A DNA stretch of 64,000 bases from an uncultured Prochlorococcus sp. (GTDB lineage: Bacteria > Cyanobacteriota > Cyanobacteriia > PCC-6307 > Cyanobiaceae), in the NCBI GenBank assembly GCA_902535025.1, contig CACARV010000002.1, positions 1-64,000 of the forward strand, written 5' to 3'. This document shows positions 14,712 to 25,349 of this stretch, piece by piece (within the stretch, counting starts at the first letter, position 1; every line of letters begins with the position of its first letter). Below the pieces are notes generated by a model that worked only from the letters and a program-made list of their open reading frames with translations, was not told where the DNA came from and ran no database searches. The translations under genes were made by a program, and so were the position numbers.

Positions 14712-15968
14712 ATGAGCATTAAAAGAATTTTTCATGACCCAATTCATAAAGAAATAGTATTTGATGCGGGAAAGCCTGAAGAATTAATGATTATGGAATT
14801 AATTGATACAGTTGCTTTTCAAAGACTAAGAAGAATAAAACAACTTGGAGCGGCATCATTACTTTTTCATGGTGCAGAATCGAGTAGATTCACTCACTCA
14901 ATTGGTGTTTTTTGTATAGCTAGAAAAATTTATAAGAGATTAATTGAAAGTAAACCTTCATTTTGTGAAAATAAATTTGTTCTTTATGGAGCAGCTCTAC
15001 TACATGATTTAGGTCATGGACCTTTAAGCCATACCAGTGAAGCAATATTTAAGCATGATCACGAAAAATGGTCTGAAAACTTAGTTACAAATTTTTCTCC
15101 AATAAATTCAATCCTCAAAAAGTATGACAACGAATTGCCTAGAAAAATTGGTGAATTATTTCAATCAAAACAATTATTTTCAAAACCTTTAAAAACATTG
15201 ATAAGTAGTGAGATAGATTGCGATCGTCTCGATTATCTTTTACGCGATAGTTACAACACAGGTACTAATTATGGCTTAGTAGATTTAGGGAGAATAATTT
15301 CAGCTCTTACCTTTACACCTGATGGGAATATCGGGATCAAACCAAAAGGAGTGTTTGCTATTGAGCATTTCCTTGTACTAAGAAACTTGATGTATAGAAC
15401 AATCTACAATCACAGGATAAACGAAATATCAACATGGATTCTGGAAAAAATATTGCACACAATAAAAAATAATTATGAAAAGAAAATTTGGTTAGATAAT
15501 TCATTATATAAATGGATTTTTTCACCTTCAAAGGTTGATTTCGATGATTTCATAAGAAATGATGATGTAACCTTTTACTATCATTTGATTAGATGGAAAG
15601 ATGAATCTTATGAGCCACTTTCTACACTATGTAAAATGTTTATTGACAGAGATTTATTAAAGGCATCAGACATAAGTTTTTTAAGTAAGATGAATAGATT
15701 AAAAATCCTTGCATTTGCAACAAAATTATGTGAAAAAAATGGTTACGATGCAGAAATATTTTGCGGGATTAAGGAAAGGTCTTTTAAAGGTTTTGAATCT
15801 AATAATTCATTAAAAATATGGGACGGCACTTATCAAAGCGCATTAGAAAATAGTTCTGCATTAATAAAAACTTTAATGAGATCTCAGGAAAGCTCTTTTA
15901 TTATTTATCCAGATATAATCAAAAATGAAATAAAAAATGAAATTTCACTTATAAAAAGCAATTCCTAG
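14712..15968 (+). CDS. HD-superfamily phosphohydrolase (SAMHD1/YwfO-like)
   Basis: DPIHKEIVFD, FQRLRRIKQLG, RFTHSIGV, AALLHDLGHGPLSHTSE, SEIDCDRLDYLLRDSYNTGTNYG. Confidence 0.9.
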   Translation: MSIKRIFHDPIHKEIVFDAGKPEELMIMELIDTVAFQRLRRIKQLGAASLLFHGAESSRFTHSIGVFCIARKIYKRLIESKPSFCENKFVLYGAALLHDLGHGPLSHTSEAIFKHDHEKWSENLVTNFSPINSILKKYDNELPRKIGELFQSKQLFSKPLKTLISSEIDCDRLDYLLRDSYNTGTNYGLVDLGRIISALTFTPDGNIGIKPKGVFAIEHFLVLRNLMYRTIYNHRINEISTWILEKILHTIKNNYEKKIWLDNSLYKWIFSPSKVDFDDFIRNDDVTFYYHLIRWKDESYEPLSTLCKMFIDRDLLKASDISFLSKMNRLKILAFATKLCEKNGYDAEIFCGIKERSFKGFESNNSLKIWDGTYQSALENSSALIKTLMRSQESSFIIYPDIIKNEIKNEISLIKSNS

Positions 15969-15978
15969 ATTTAATTCA

Positions 15979-16638
15979 ATGGAAATCGTTTTAAAGAATA
16001 CAAAAAGTAAATATTTTGAAATTTTTTCCTTGCCAGATTTAGATAATATCCATGAAACTTTCAAAAAATCTTCTATCAAAGAACCTTTAGATGCAGAAAT
16101 TTTCGCAGTCAATGAATTAATAAGTTCTCATCAATTATCAAAATTAAAAAATCATTTTGACAAAATTAATATTTGTTCCATGTTCATTTATTCAAATAAT
16201 AGAGAAACAATACTAAGTGGTAAGTCTTTAAAAATAGATTCAGCTTTTATAAAAGGGCAAGAGATTAAAAATAAGTTACTAATATTCAATTCAAAAAAGA
16301 AAGACGATATTCTTCACAAAGGAACATTACGATCGGGTGAAAGAATATCTTCAAATGGAGACCTATGCATTATTGGAGACGTTAATCCAGGTGCAATAGT
16401 TTCCGCTAAGAAAAATATTTATGTTTGGGGCAAATTACTAGGGATCGCATTCGCAGGGAAAAGTGGAAATAAAAATGCATCTATTGCATCACTTTATCTA
16501 AACCCTTTACAGTTAAGAATTGCAGATGTGATAGCTATTGGACCAAAGGATAAGCCCAAAAATTGTTATCCAGAAATTGCGGTAATAGATAAACAAACAA
16601 TAATTATCAAACCACACTTAATCGAAAGTAAAAATTAA
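15979..16638 (+). CDS. minC: Septum site-determining protein MinC
   Basis: GTLRSGERISSNGDLCIIGDVNPGAIVSAKKNIYVWGKLLGIAFAG; followed by minD and minE. Confidence 0.93.
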   Translation: MEIVLKNTKSKYFEIFSLPDLDNIHETFKKSSIKEPLDAEIFAVNELISSHQLSKLKNHFDKINICSMFIYSNNRETILSGKSLKIDSAFIKGQEIKNKLLIFNSKKKDDILHKGTLRSGERISSNGDLCIIGDVNPGAIVSAKKNIYVWGKLLGIAFAGKSGNKNASIASLYLNPLQLRIADVIAIGPKDKPKNCYPEIAVIDKQTIIIKPHLIESKN

Positions 16639-16749
16639 TCAATCATTTGCAATAAATTAATTCAAACTAGATAAATTTAAGAATTACTTAATCTTTAAAA
16701 TATTTAACTTTCTAAAAGTGGCTTTATTATTTGGAAAATCTTTAAAATC

Positions 16750-17565
16750 GTGGGGAAGAATACTCGCACAATATTAATTTGTTCAGGCAAAGGAGGAGTT
16801 GGTAAAACAACTTTAACCGCAAACCTAGGAATAGCACTTGCTAATAGCGGAGCAACAACTGCTGTATTAGATGCTGATTTTGGCTTAAGAAATTTAGATC
16901 TTCTTCTAGGTTTAGAAAATCGCATCATTTATACGGCACAAGATGTTCTAGACAAGAATTGTCGTCTTGACCAAGCTTTGGTTAGACATAAAAAAGAACC
17001 TAATCTTGCTCTTTTACCTGCTGGTGATCCAAGGATGTTGGATTGGATGAAGCCTGAAGATATGAAAAAAATTAGTGAGCTTCTTAGTGAAAACTTTGAT
17101 TTCGTCTTAGTGGATTGTCCTGCTGGTGTAGAAGATGGCTTCAAAAATGCACTTGCGGCCTGTAAAGAAGCTATTGTTGTCACTAACCCAGAATTATCCG
17201 CAGTACGGGATGCAGATAGAGTAATAGGGATTCTTAATACTTCAGATATTGAGCCTATCCAACTTGTAATCAATAGAGTTCGCCCTAACATGATGGCTAG
17301 TCAAGAAATGTTATCCATCGAAGATGTTCAAGGAATCCTTTCTTTACCTTTACTTGGTATTGTTTTAGAGGATGAACAAGTAATAATAAGTACTAATAGA
17401 GGAGAGCCACTAACACTTACAGATAGTCGTTCTCCTGCAAAAAAATGTTATTTAAATGTTTCTCAAAGACTTACTGGAGAAGATGTGCCAATTATCGACC
17501 CAAAAAATGAGGGCAAAAGCCTTAAAGATAAATTCATGAGATTAATGCAAACAAAGGTTTTTTAA
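16750..17565 (+). CDS. minD: Septum site-determining protein MinD (GTG start)
   Basis: [22 protein letters not shown] deviant Walker A; C-terminal amphipathic helix [14 protein letters not shown]. Confidence 0.97.
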   Translation: MGKNTRTILICSGKGGVGKTTLTANLGIALANSGATTAVLDADFGLRNLDLLLGLENRIIYTAQDVLDKNCRLDQALVRHKKEPNLALLPAGDPRMLDWMKPEDMKKISELLSENFDFVLVDCPAGVEDGFKNALAACKEAIVVTNPELSAVRDADRVIGILNTSDIEPIQLVINRVRPNMMASQEMLSIEDVQGILSLPLLGIVLEDEQVIISTNRGEPLTLTDSRSPAKKCYLNVSQRLTGEDVPIIDPKNEGKSLKDKFMRLMQTKVF

Positions 17566-17566
17566 A

Positions 17567-17902
17567 ATGATGACTCTCCGAGATCTTATAAACAAATTAC
17601 TAGGCAGGGAAACGGCTAGTGCCAATACAGCAAGAGAAAGATTACAACTTGTGCTAGCTCATGACAGAGTTGATATGAGTTCCTTAACAACTGATCTTTT
17701 GGATAAAATGAGAAAAGAAATTCTCGATGTTGTTGCTAAATATGTAGAGATTGATTTTGAAGAGGTAGCAGTAAGTCTAGAGACGGAAGATAGGATGACT
17801 GCATTAGTAGCCAATTTACCAATCAAAAGGACTATTTCAGGAGAAATCAAATTTAAAAAAAATGATAAAGATATTAAAAGTAAAAAAGATATCAAAAAGT
17901 AA
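17567..17902 (+). CDS. minE: Cell division topological specificity factor MinE
   Basis: [14 protein letters not shown]...[20 protein letters not shown]. Confidence 0.96.
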   Translation: MMTLRDLINKLLGRETASANTARERLQLVLAHDRVDMSSLTTDLLDKMRKEILDVVAKYVEIDFEEVAVSLETEDRMTALVANLPIKRTISGEIKFKKNDKDIKSKKDIKK

Positions 17903-17967
17903 TAAATTTAAAAAAAGCTAAAAAAATACTGATAATTGACCCTCACTAATTGTAAGATTAAGTGATA

Positions 17968-18039
17968 GCCGGCTTAGCTCAGCGGTAGAGCAGCGCTTTT
18001 GTAAAGCGAAGGTCATCAGTTCAAATCTGTTAGCCGGCA
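17968..18039 (+). tRNA. tRNA-Thr (TGT anticodon)
   Basis: 72-nt cloverleaf gccggcttagctcagcggtagagcagcgctttTGTaaagcg...tagccggca. Confidence 0.95.
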
Positions 18040-18050
18040 TTTTGATTTAT

Positions 18051-18218
18051 TTAATTCTGTTCAATATTCTTTGCTGAAAATAAAAAGATTAAACCTATAA
18101 GAGCAATGATAGGAAACAATCTTATTTCGAGAACATGCTCTAAAAAGGATGCAATGGGTTCAAAAATCCAAAAAGTAAAAAATTGAATTAACGAAACAAG
18201 AAATAATAATAAAAACAT
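18051..18218 (-). CDS. Putative 55-aa two-helix membrane protein, ATGA-overlapped with the preceding gene
   Basis: MFLLLFLVSLIQFFTFWIFEPIASFLEHVLEIRLFPIIALIGLIFLFSAKNIEQN read on the minus strand; its ATG overlaps the TGA of the yrdC/sua5-like gene. Below the ORF track cutoff. Confidence 0.6.
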   Translation of the reverse strand: MFLLLFLVSLIQFFTFWIFEPIASFLEHVLEIRLFPIIALIGLIFLFSAKNIEQN

Positions 18219-18799
18219 CAATGCAATTCCTTCACTAATACTTCTCCCTCTCTAATCAACCTCCAATCACCATTTTTCTTCCAAGATATTATAGTACTTG
18301 CTTTTCCACTACATTTTTTCCATGGAACGGGTCCAAGAATATCTAAAGAAGGGAAGTCTAAAGCTATACCCTCAGCTGTAATTGATCCTTTGAAGCCTGA
18401 AATGTTTGCACTCGAAGTTAATAATGGACCTGTTTCCTTTATGAGTGATTTAGCTATATGTGAATTTGGAACTCTTAAACCAAGAGTAAAATCACTGCTT
18501 GTTAAAGCATTATTTACCTGACCTGAAGAAGGAATAACCATTGTCAGAGCTCCAGGCCAATATGTTGAAGCTATATTTTCATAATCTTCTTTAGCTGATT
18601 CATGAACGTAATGGATTAGTTGATTATGTTCTGATCCCATAAGAATTAAGGGTTTATTTTTATCTCGATTTTTAAACTCGTAAATAATTTCTGAAAACTT
18701 TGGTAAGCATCCAATCGCAGGTAAAGTGTCTGTGGGGAAAATTATAGGTAAACCACTTTTAAGCGTTTTCAGAGCTAATTTGCAATTTATGATATTCAT
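18218..18799 (-). CDS. Sua5/YciO/YrdC family (threonylcarbamoyl-AMP synthase-like)
   Basis: GLPIIFPTDTLPAIGC, KNRDKNKPLILM, WPGALTMVIP, LRVPN, LLTSSANISG. Confidence 0.92.
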   Translation of the reverse strand: MNIINCKLALKTLKSGLPIIFPTDTLPAIGCLPKFSEIIYEFKNRDKNKPLILMGSEHNQLIHYVHESAKEDYENIASTYWPGALTMVIPSSGQVNNALTSSDFTLGLRVPNSHIAKSLIKETGPLLTSSANISGFKGSITAEGIALDFPSLDILGPVPWKKCSGKASTIISWKKNGDWRLIREGEVLVKELH

Positions 18800-18822
18800 T
18801 TAGATTATTAACCATTATTAAT

Positions 18823-19692
18823 TTATTTATATCTCCCAATGGTAAACCTACCAATACCTGAAAGATCTTTCACAATTTCTACTGATGTGAAATAGTTTTT
18901 AATTAGTAATTTTTTTACCTCCTCACCTTGATCAAAATGATTTTCTAGAATAAGCCATCCCTTTTTTTTTAAATATAACGGGGCTTTTTGAATGATTTCT
19001 CTAATATGTTCTAAACCATCTTCGCCGCCTAATAAAGCTATCTTTGGTTCAAAATTCTTGACTTCTTCGGGTAATTCTTCATAAGTGTCTCTAGGAATAT
19101 ATGGCGGATTTGAAATGGCGAGATCTAGTTTGCCTTTGAAACTTTCTAAAGGATTCCACCAATGTCCGCAACAAAATCTCAAATTTGATTGTTCAGAGGA
19201 ATCCTTAAAATTTTTGATAGCTATTCCTAACGCATCTTGATCGATATCAGTTGCAATACCTTCCCAAAACGGATAAGCAAGTGCCAAAGCAATAGCAATA
19301 GCACCAGATCCAGTCCCTAATTCTGCAAAAAATAATTTTTGTGATTTCTCTCCAAATATCTTGAAAACAATTTCTACTATAAGTTCAGTCTCTGGCCTGG
19401 GAATAAGAACTTTATTTGTAACTTTTAATTTTAAATCCCTCCAGAAAGATATGCCACATAGATGTTGAATGGGAGTAGAGTTAAATAAATGATCTTCCCA
19501 AACAGAACACAAGTAATCTAAATTTTTTTTTAAATATAACTTGCCTTCAGGATTTATTTTCAACAAGTTTAATTCACTTGTTGGGATCCCACCTATACAA
19601 TCGAGCAAAACAGCAAAAGATTGAATATTTCCGCCTTTAGAAAGTTGCTTTTTTTTCCAAAATAAAAATTCTTTTACAGAAATGCTAAGCAT
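18823..19692 (-). CDS. prmC: Peptide chain release factor N5-glutamine methyltransferase
   Basis: ELGTGSGAIAIAL and DLAISNPPYIPR (NPPY) motifs; VLIPRPETELIVE. Confidence 0.95.
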   Translation of the reverse strand: MLSISVKEFLFWKKKQLSKGGNIQSFAVLLDCIGGIPTSELNLLKINPEGKLYLKKNLDYLCSVWEDHLFNSTPIQHLCGISFWRDLKLKVTNKVLIPRPETELIVEIVFKIFGEKSQKLFFAELGTGSGAIAIALALAYPFWEGIATDIDQDALGIAIKNFKDSSEQSNLRFCCGHWWNPLESFKGKLDLAISNPPYIPRDTYEELPEEVKNFEPKIALLGGEDGLEHIREIIQKAPLYLKKKGWLILENHFDQGEEVKKLLIKNYFTSVEIVKDLSGIGRFTIGRYK

Positions 19693-19703
19693 TAAAGAAA
19701 GTT

Positions 19704-19856
19704 TTAACGTTTTGGTCCAAGTCTACCTTTACTAGAGTCAGAATAGAAGCTTGATTTTTCGCCATCTTGAGTGGAGATGAATAAACCTATAAGGAATATT
19801 GTTGGCACCCCTACAAATAAAAGGCTAGCTACGAATCCAAAGTTGGTTGTTTCCAT
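19704..19856 (-). CDS. psbM: Photosystem II reaction center protein M
   Basis: METTNFGFVASLLFVGVPTIFLIGLFISTQDGEKSSFYSDSSKGRLGPKR (50 aa), translated by hand from the minus strand. Confidence 0.93.
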   Translation of the reverse strand: METTNFGFVASLLFVGVPTIFLIGLFISTQDGEKSSFYSDSSKGRLGPKR

Positions 19857-19955
19857 TTAATTGAGTTCTTAAGATATTAAGACTATAAACATATATCTTT
19901 AAATAAAGTGGAAAAATCAACAATTTTTATCATCTGATTTACAGTCTTAAACAAT

Positions 19956-20318
19956 TTAGCGAGGTAATTTTTTATTTTCACTAATTTTTTTGAGTTCCTC
20001 TAAGTTTGAAGGAGGTGATTGTGGTTTTGTTAAAATTACTGCGGAGGATTTTATTAAAGTTTGGCATGCAAGTCGCCAATTTTCTGGCCTATTTTTAAGT
20101 TTTTCCTCTTCAACAGGAGTAAGAGGGCTTAGAGAATTTTTGCTTCCTCCTTCTACAGAAATAAAACATGTACTGCATTGACCTGCTCCTCCACAATTTC
20201 CCAAAATACCCTTTAATCCATATAGTTGTAGGTTCTCCTTCAGTACTAGTTCCCTTAAGTTCTCACCAGGATTACATTGAATCTCTAAATCCTCACGGAT
20301 GAATCTGATAGTTGCCAT
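19956..20318 (-). CDS. 2Fe-2S ferredoxin-like protein
   Basis: GNCGGAGQCSTCFISVEGG...LACQTLI: plant-type ferredoxin cysteine pattern. Confidence 0.9.
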   Translation of the reverse strand: MATIRFIREDLEIQCNPGENLRELVLKENLQLYGLKGILGNCGGAGQCSTCFISVEGGSKNSLSPLTPVEEEKLKNRPENWRLACQTLIKSSAVILTKPQSPPSNLEELKKISENKKLPR

Positions 20319-20541
20319 TTTTTGAGTTATTTCTCTTATTTTGGCGTTTTACTTTGAGAATTGTGACCAAAATATTAACAATTTTTAGTCAAAAATTCCT
20401 TGTAAACTTTGTGCTGCAAATTGATTTGCCCATTTTTTGCAAGAAAATAAATTTATTTACAATAATCACCCAAAGGCTAAAAAACCCTTACTATCATGAT
20501 GTTTAGCTGTTTATTCAGCATAGTTACTTAGAAATTAACCG

Positions 20542-22065
20542 ATGGGATTGCCTTGGTATCGAGTTCACACAGTAGTTATTAATGACCCAGGTCGACTACT
20601 TGCTGTGCATCTTATGCATACTGCATTATTAGCCGGCTGGGCCGGTTCTATGGCTCTTTATGAGTTAGCTATTTTTGATCCTTCTGATGCTGTTCTTAAT
20701 CCAATGTGGAGACAAGGAATGTACGTAATGCCTTTCATGGCCAGACTAGGTATCACAAGTAGTTGGAACGGATGGGATATAACTGGTGCTACAGGAGTTG
20801 ATCCTGGATTCTGGAGTTTTGAAGGGGTTGCAGCAGCTCACATAGTATTTAGTGGCCTTTTGATGTTAGCTTCAATTTGGCACTGGACATATTGGGACTT
20901 AGATTTATGGGAAGATTCAAGAACAGGAGAGCCTGCTCTCGATCTTCCAAGAATTTTTGGCATCCACCTTCTTTTAGCTGGAATAACATGTTTTGGCTTC
21001 GGAGCATTTCATTGTGCAAACGTAGGGATTTGGGTTTCTGACCCCTATGGTTTAACTGGTCATGTAGAACCTGTAGCGCCATCTTGGGGAGTTGATGGAT
21101 TTAACCCATTTAATCCAGGAGGAATAGTTGCAAATCATATAGCAGCTGGACTTATGGGTATCATTGGAGGAATTTTTCACATTACTAATAGACCTGGAGA
21201 AAGACTTTACCGAGCACTAAAACTTGGAAGTCTTGAAGGAGTTCTCGCCAGTGCTCTAGCTGCTGTGCTTTTTGTATCTTTTGTAGTTGCAGGAACAATG
21301 TGGTACGGTTCAGCGACAACTCCAGTTGAATTATTTGGTCCAACAAGATATCAATGGGACTCAGGTTATTTCAAAACTGAAATTAATAGAAGGGTTCAAG
21401 CAGCTATAGATGATGGTGCTACTAAAGAAGAGGCATATGCATCTATACCAGAAAAATTAGCCTTCTACGATTATGTTGGGAATAGCCCAGCCAAGGGAGG
21501 ATTATTCAGAGTTGGGGCCCTCGTTAATGGTGACGGCTTGCCAACAGGTTGGCAAGGTCACATTGCTTTTCAAGACAAAGAAGGTAATGAATTAGAAGTT
21601 AGAAGAATACCTAATTTCTTTGAAAACTTCCCAGTCATATTAGAAGATAAAGAAGGTAATGTAAGAGCCGATATTCCATTTAGAAGAGCTGAAGCAAAGT
21701 ATTCATTTGAACAAACTGGCATTACTGCAACTATCTATGGAGGAGACTTAAATGGACAAACATTTACTGATCCTGCAGTTGTTAAGAGATTAGCTAGAAA
21801 AGCACAGCTTGGAGAAGCATTCAAGTTCGACAGAGAAACCTACAAATCTGACGGTGTGTTCCGAAGCTCACCAAGAGCATGGTTTACCTATGCGCATCTA
21901 TGCTTCGGTTTGCTATTCTTGTTTGGCCACTGGTGGCATGCTTCAAGAACTCTATACAGAGACTCATTTGCTGGAATCGACGCTGAGATTGGAGACCAAG
22001 TTGAATTTGGTTTATTCAAGAAGCTTGGTGATGAAACCACCAGAAGAATCCCAGGAAGGGTTTAA
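20542..22065 (+). CDS. psbB: Photosystem II CP47 chlorophyll-binding protein
   Basis: [43 protein letters not shown]; full-length CP47. Confidence 0.99.
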   Translation: MGLPWYRVHTVVINDPGRLLAVHLMHTALLAGWAGSMALYELAIFDPSDAVLNPMWRQGMYVMPFMARLGITSSWNGWDITGATGVDPGFWSFEGVAAAHIVFSGLLMLASIWHWTYWDLDLWEDSRTGEPALDLPRIFGIHLLLAGITCFGFGAFHCANVGIWVSDPYGLTGHVEPVAPSWGVDGFNPFNPGGIVANHIAAGLMGIIGGIFHITNRPGERLYRALKLGSLEGVLASALAAVLFVSFVVAGTMWYGSATTPVELFGPTRYQWDSGYFKTEINRRVQAAIDDGATKEEAYASIPEKLAFYDYVGNSPAKGGLFRVGALVNGDGLPTGWQGHIAFQDKEGNELEVRRIPNFFENFPVILEDKEGNVRADIPFRRAEAKYSFEQTGITATIYGGDLNGQTFTDPAVVKRLARKAQLGEAFKFDRETYKSDGVFRSSPRAWFTYAHLCFGLLFLFGHWWHASRTLYRDSFAGIDAEIGDQVEFGLFKKLGDETTRRIPGRV

Positions 22066-22088
22066 ACTAATCTTTATTTTTTAATCTT

Positions 22089-22187
22089 ATGGAAGCCTTT
22101 GCTTACGTTCTTATTTTAACTCTAGCAGTTGTTACTTTATTCTTTGCTGTCGCCTTTAGAGATCCACCTAAATTTGATAGAAAATGA
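22089..22187 (+). CDS. psbT: Photosystem II reaction center protein T
   Basis: [32 protein letters not shown] (32 aa) directly after psbB; absent from the supplied ORF track. Confidence 0.96.
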   Translation: MEAFAYVLILTLAVVTLFFAVAFRDPPKFDRK

Positions 22188-22195
22188 ACTAATTG

Positions 22196-22220
22196 CCCTC
22201 CTCCAAGGAGGGTTTTTTTT
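22196..22220 (+). terminator. Rho-independent terminator after psbB-psbT
   Basis: ccctcctccaaggagggtttttttt: perfect 6-bp GC-rich stem followed by 8 T. Confidence 0.93.
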
Positions 22221-22287
22221 AACTCTTACTTTTCATAATCAAAATAATAATTTACTATTAGGGTTATAGTTTCCTTTTTTTCACTAT

Positions 22288-22767
22288 ATGCAGTGTCCAA
22301 CCTGTCAAAATACAGATAGCAGAGTTTTGGAATCGAGATCTGCAGATACTGGTAAAAGCGTCCGACGAAGAAGGGAGTGTTTAAATTGCAGCTTTAGATT
22401 TACCACCTATGAAAGAGTAGAAACAATGCCAATTTCAGTGATTAAAAAAGATGGGAGTAGAGAATCATTTAATAAAGGAAAATTAATCACTGGAATTTCA
22501 AGAGCTTGCGAAAAGACCACTTTCACAAATGAATCAATTATTAATTTTGTTGATGGAATTGAATCGCAAATTATACAAGAATCTAATAAAGATATTAAAT
22601 CTTCTCAAATTGGAGAATTAATTCTTAAAAACCTCAGAAAAGAAAATGAGGTTGCTTATATAAGATATGCTTCGGTTTACAGAAAATTCAACGGAGTAAA
22701 AGATTTCATTTCGACTCTTGAATCCCTTAAAGGAAATTCAAAAAATGAATTAGCTTCAATTTTATAA
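22288..22767 (+). CDS. nrdR: Transcriptional repressor NrdR
   Basis: [45 protein letters not shown]: zinc ribbon plus ATP-cone. Confidence 0.97.
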   Translation: MQCPTCQNTDSRVLESRSADTGKSVRRRRECLNCSFRFTTYERVETMPISVIKKDGSRESFNKGKLITGISRACEKTTFTNESIINFVDGIESQIIQESNKDIKSSQIGELILKNLRKENEVAYIRYASVYRKFNGVKDFISTLESLKGNSKNELASIL

Positions 22768-22874
22768 AATAAAGCATCTTTACGTGTAGAATGTTTAGAC
22801 AAATAATTTTGCTACTAGTTTGCAGGCTAATAGCATTCCTTTCTAACTACCTTAGGTGGTCTGCGTCGTAAAAA

Positions 22875-23960
22875 ATGAACGAAAATTCATCCCAAACTAT
22901 AAAAGAGCTTTCTGAAGAAAAAGAAATTAAAAATTCATCTGAATTAGAAAATAATTCACAAACTCAAATTGAGGAAGATATGTCATTCGAGAAGAATGAT
23001 ATCCCTTCTGCAGATTCATCTTCTAGCAGAGGAAATTCAGACTTTGATAATGCAGGATTCACCCAAGAAGAATTTGCATCGCTCTTAGGGAAGTATGATT
23101 ATAACTTCAAGCCTGGAGATTTAGTAAAAGGAACCGTATTTGCTTTAGAACCTAAAGGAGCAATGATTGACATAGGCGCTAAAACAGCTGCCTTTATGCC
23201 AGTCCAAGAGGTATCAATAAATAGAGTTGAAGGTCTAAGCGATGTTTTACAACCTTCAGAGAGCAGGGAATTCTTCATAATGAGTGAAGAAAATGAAGAT
23301 GGCCAATTAGCACTTTCCATCAGAAGAATTGAATATCAAAGAGCCTGGGAAAGAGTTAGGCAATTGCAAAAAGAGGATGCCACTATTTATTCTGAAGTAT
23401 TTGCAACAAACAGAGGCGGAGCTCTTGTAAGGGTAGAAGGTTTAAGAGGTTTTATCCCTGGTTCTCATATAAGTGCTCGAAGAATCAAAGATGACTTGGA
23501 AGGTGAGTATCTACCTTTAAAATTTCTTGAAGTAGATGAGGAAAGAAATAGATTGGTTTTAAGCCATAGAAGAGCTCTGGTTGAAAAGAAAATGAATAGG
23601 CTTGAAGTTGGAGAAGTTGTGATAGGTTCTGTAAAAGGTATTAAACCCTATGGAGCCTTTATTGATATTGGAGGAGTTAGCGGTCTACTCCATATATCTG
23701 AGATAAGTCATGAACATATCGAAACTCCTCATAATGTTTTAAATGTTAATGACCAAATGAAGGTTATGATAATAGACCTTGATTCAGAAAGAGGAAGAAT
23801 TTCTTTATCAACTAAAGCACTTGAACCAGAGCCAGGCGATATGCTAACTGACCCTCAAAAAGTTTTTAGCAAAGCCGAAGAAATGGCAGCTAAATATAAG
23901 CAAATGTTATTTGAGCAAACTGATGATAATGAAGAATTAGCAACGGCAGAAACAAGTTAA
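22875..23960 (+). CDS. rpsA: 30S ribosomal protein S1
   Basis: Multiple S1 domains (KPGDLVKGTVFALEPKGAMIDIGAKTAAFMP; GEVVIGSVKGIKPYGAFIDIGGVSGLLHISEIS). Confidence 0.95.
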   Translation: MNENSSQTIKELSEEKEIKNSSELENNSQTQIEEDMSFEKNDIPSADSSSSRGNSDFDNAGFTQEEFASLLGKYDYNFKPGDLVKGTVFALEPKGAMIDIGAKTAAFMPVQEVSINRVEGLSDVLQPSESREFFIMSEENEDGQLALSIRRIEYQRAWERVRQLQKEDATIYSEVFATNRGGALVRVEGLRGFIPGSHISARRIKDDLEGEYLPLKFLEVDEERNRLVLSHRRALVEKKMNRLEVGEVVIGSVKGIKPYGAFIDIGGVSGLLHISEISHEHIETPHNVLNVNDQMKVMIIDLDSERGRISLSTKALEPEPGDMLTDPQKVFSKAEEMAAKYKQMLFEQTDDNEELATAETS

Positions 23961-24095
23961 ACTTTGTTGAGAATGAAAAGATATATTTTATAGGCTTAAT
24001 ATTTTCTCAATTAATTTTTTTAATTAAAAAATACTAATCATTGATTAGAAGCAACAATTTAATTTAAGATAATATTCTTAATTCAATTTATATTA

Positions 24096-25337
24096 ATGAG
24101 TGATTTTATCTTCACTTCTGAATCAGTAACCGAAGGTCATCCAGATAAAATATGTGATCAAATAAGTGATGCTGTGTTAGACGCATTATTGACAGAAGAT
24201 CCAGAAAGCAGAGTTGCATGTGAAACTGTAGTTAATACTGGTCTTTGTCTTCTTACTGGAGAAATAACCTCAAAAGCAAAAGTTGACTACATAAAACTAG
24301 TAAGGGATGTAATTAAAGAAATTGGATATGAGGGCTCTAAAGCTGGCGGTTTTGACGCTAATAGTTGTGCTGTTTTAGTAGCCCTTGACGAGCAATCACC
24401 CGATATTTCACGAGGAGTCGATGAAGCAGATGATTTTAATAATGATTTAGAAAACAATACAGGAGCGGGTGACCAAGGAATAATGTTTGGTTATGCATGC
24501 AATGAAACTCCTGAATTGATGCCTTTACCAATTAGCTTGGCACATAGATTAGCCATTCAACTCGCCAAAGTAAGGCACGAAAACGTTCTTGATTATCTAC
24601 TCCCTGATGGGAAAACTCAAGTAAGCATTGATTATAAAAAAGGGGTGCCATTTTCAATTAACACGATTTTAATTTCAACTCAACATAATCCTGAAATTGA
24701 TGGAATTAAAAATGAAGAAGAAATTCGTCAAAGAATCAAAGAAGATTTATGGACCAATGTTGTAATTCCTGCCACTGAGGATTTAGAAATTAAACCAAAT
24801 ATTCATCAAACGAGATTCTTAGTAAATCCGACAGGCAAATTTGTCGTTGGAGGGCCTCAAGGAGATGCGGGACTCACTGGTAGAAAAATTATTGTAGATA
24901 CATATGGAGGATATGCAAGACATGGAGGTGGTGCATTCTCCGGTAAAGATCCTACAAAAGTAGACAGATCAGCCGCCTATGCAGCGCGATATGTTGCCAA
25001 AAGTATTGTTAAGGCAAAATTAGCAAAAAAAGCTGAAGTACAATTAAGTTATGCTATAGGGGTTGCTAAACCGATTTCTATTCTTGTTGAAACTTTTGAT
25101 ACTGGTGTTATTTCTCAAGCTAATTTAACTGAACTCGTTAAAAAGAATTTTGATCTAAGACCTGCTTCAATAATTAAAGAATTTAACTTAAGAAATCTTC
25201 CTAAACAAATGGGTGGATCATTTTTCAGAAAGACAGCATCTTATGGACACTTTGGCAGAATGGATCTTGAGCTCCCTTGGGAAAATGTAGCAGATAAAGC
25301 AGCTCAATTAGAAAAAGCATCAAAAATGTTTTTATAA
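24096..25337 (+). CDS. metK: S-adenosylmethionine synthase
   Basis: [56 protein letters not shown]. Confidence 0.98.
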   Translation: MSDFIFTSESVTEGHPDKICDQISDAVLDALLTEDPESRVACETVVNTGLCLLTGEITSKAKVDYIKLVRDVIKEIGYEGSKAGGFDANSCAVLVALDEQSPDISRGVDEADDFNNDLENNTGAGDQGIMFGYACNETPELMPLPISLAHRLAIQLAKVRHENVLDYLLPDGKTQVSIDYKKGVPFSINTILISTQHNPEIDGIKNEEEIRQRIKEDLWTNVVIPATEDLEIKPNIHQTRFLVNPTGKFVVGGPQGDAGLTGRKIIVDTYGGYARHGGGAFSGKDPTKVDRSAAYAARYVAKSIVKAKLAKKAEVQLSYAIGVAKPISILVETFDTGVISQANLTELVKKNFDLRPASIIKEFNLRNLPKQMGGSFFRKTASYGHFGRMDLELPWENVADKAAQLEKASKMFL

Positions 25338-25349
25338 GATATTAATTCT

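Noticed and set aside
16704-17291. Antisense ORFs (74 and 120 aa) across minD
   Set aside because: Fully opposite a clear MinD gene; composition is the mirror of the sense codons with no independent motif.
18105-18120. aggaaacaat motif as a Yfr2-type cyanobacterial small RNA
   Set aside because: Only a single short match without the flanking hairpins or the second motif copy; it lies inside the 55-aa ORF region.
20312-20506. 64-aa ORF between the ferredoxin gene and psbB
   Set aside because: Very AT-rich, Phe/Leu/Ile-rich frame overlapping the ferredoxin start; more likely psbB upstream regulatory sequence than a gene.
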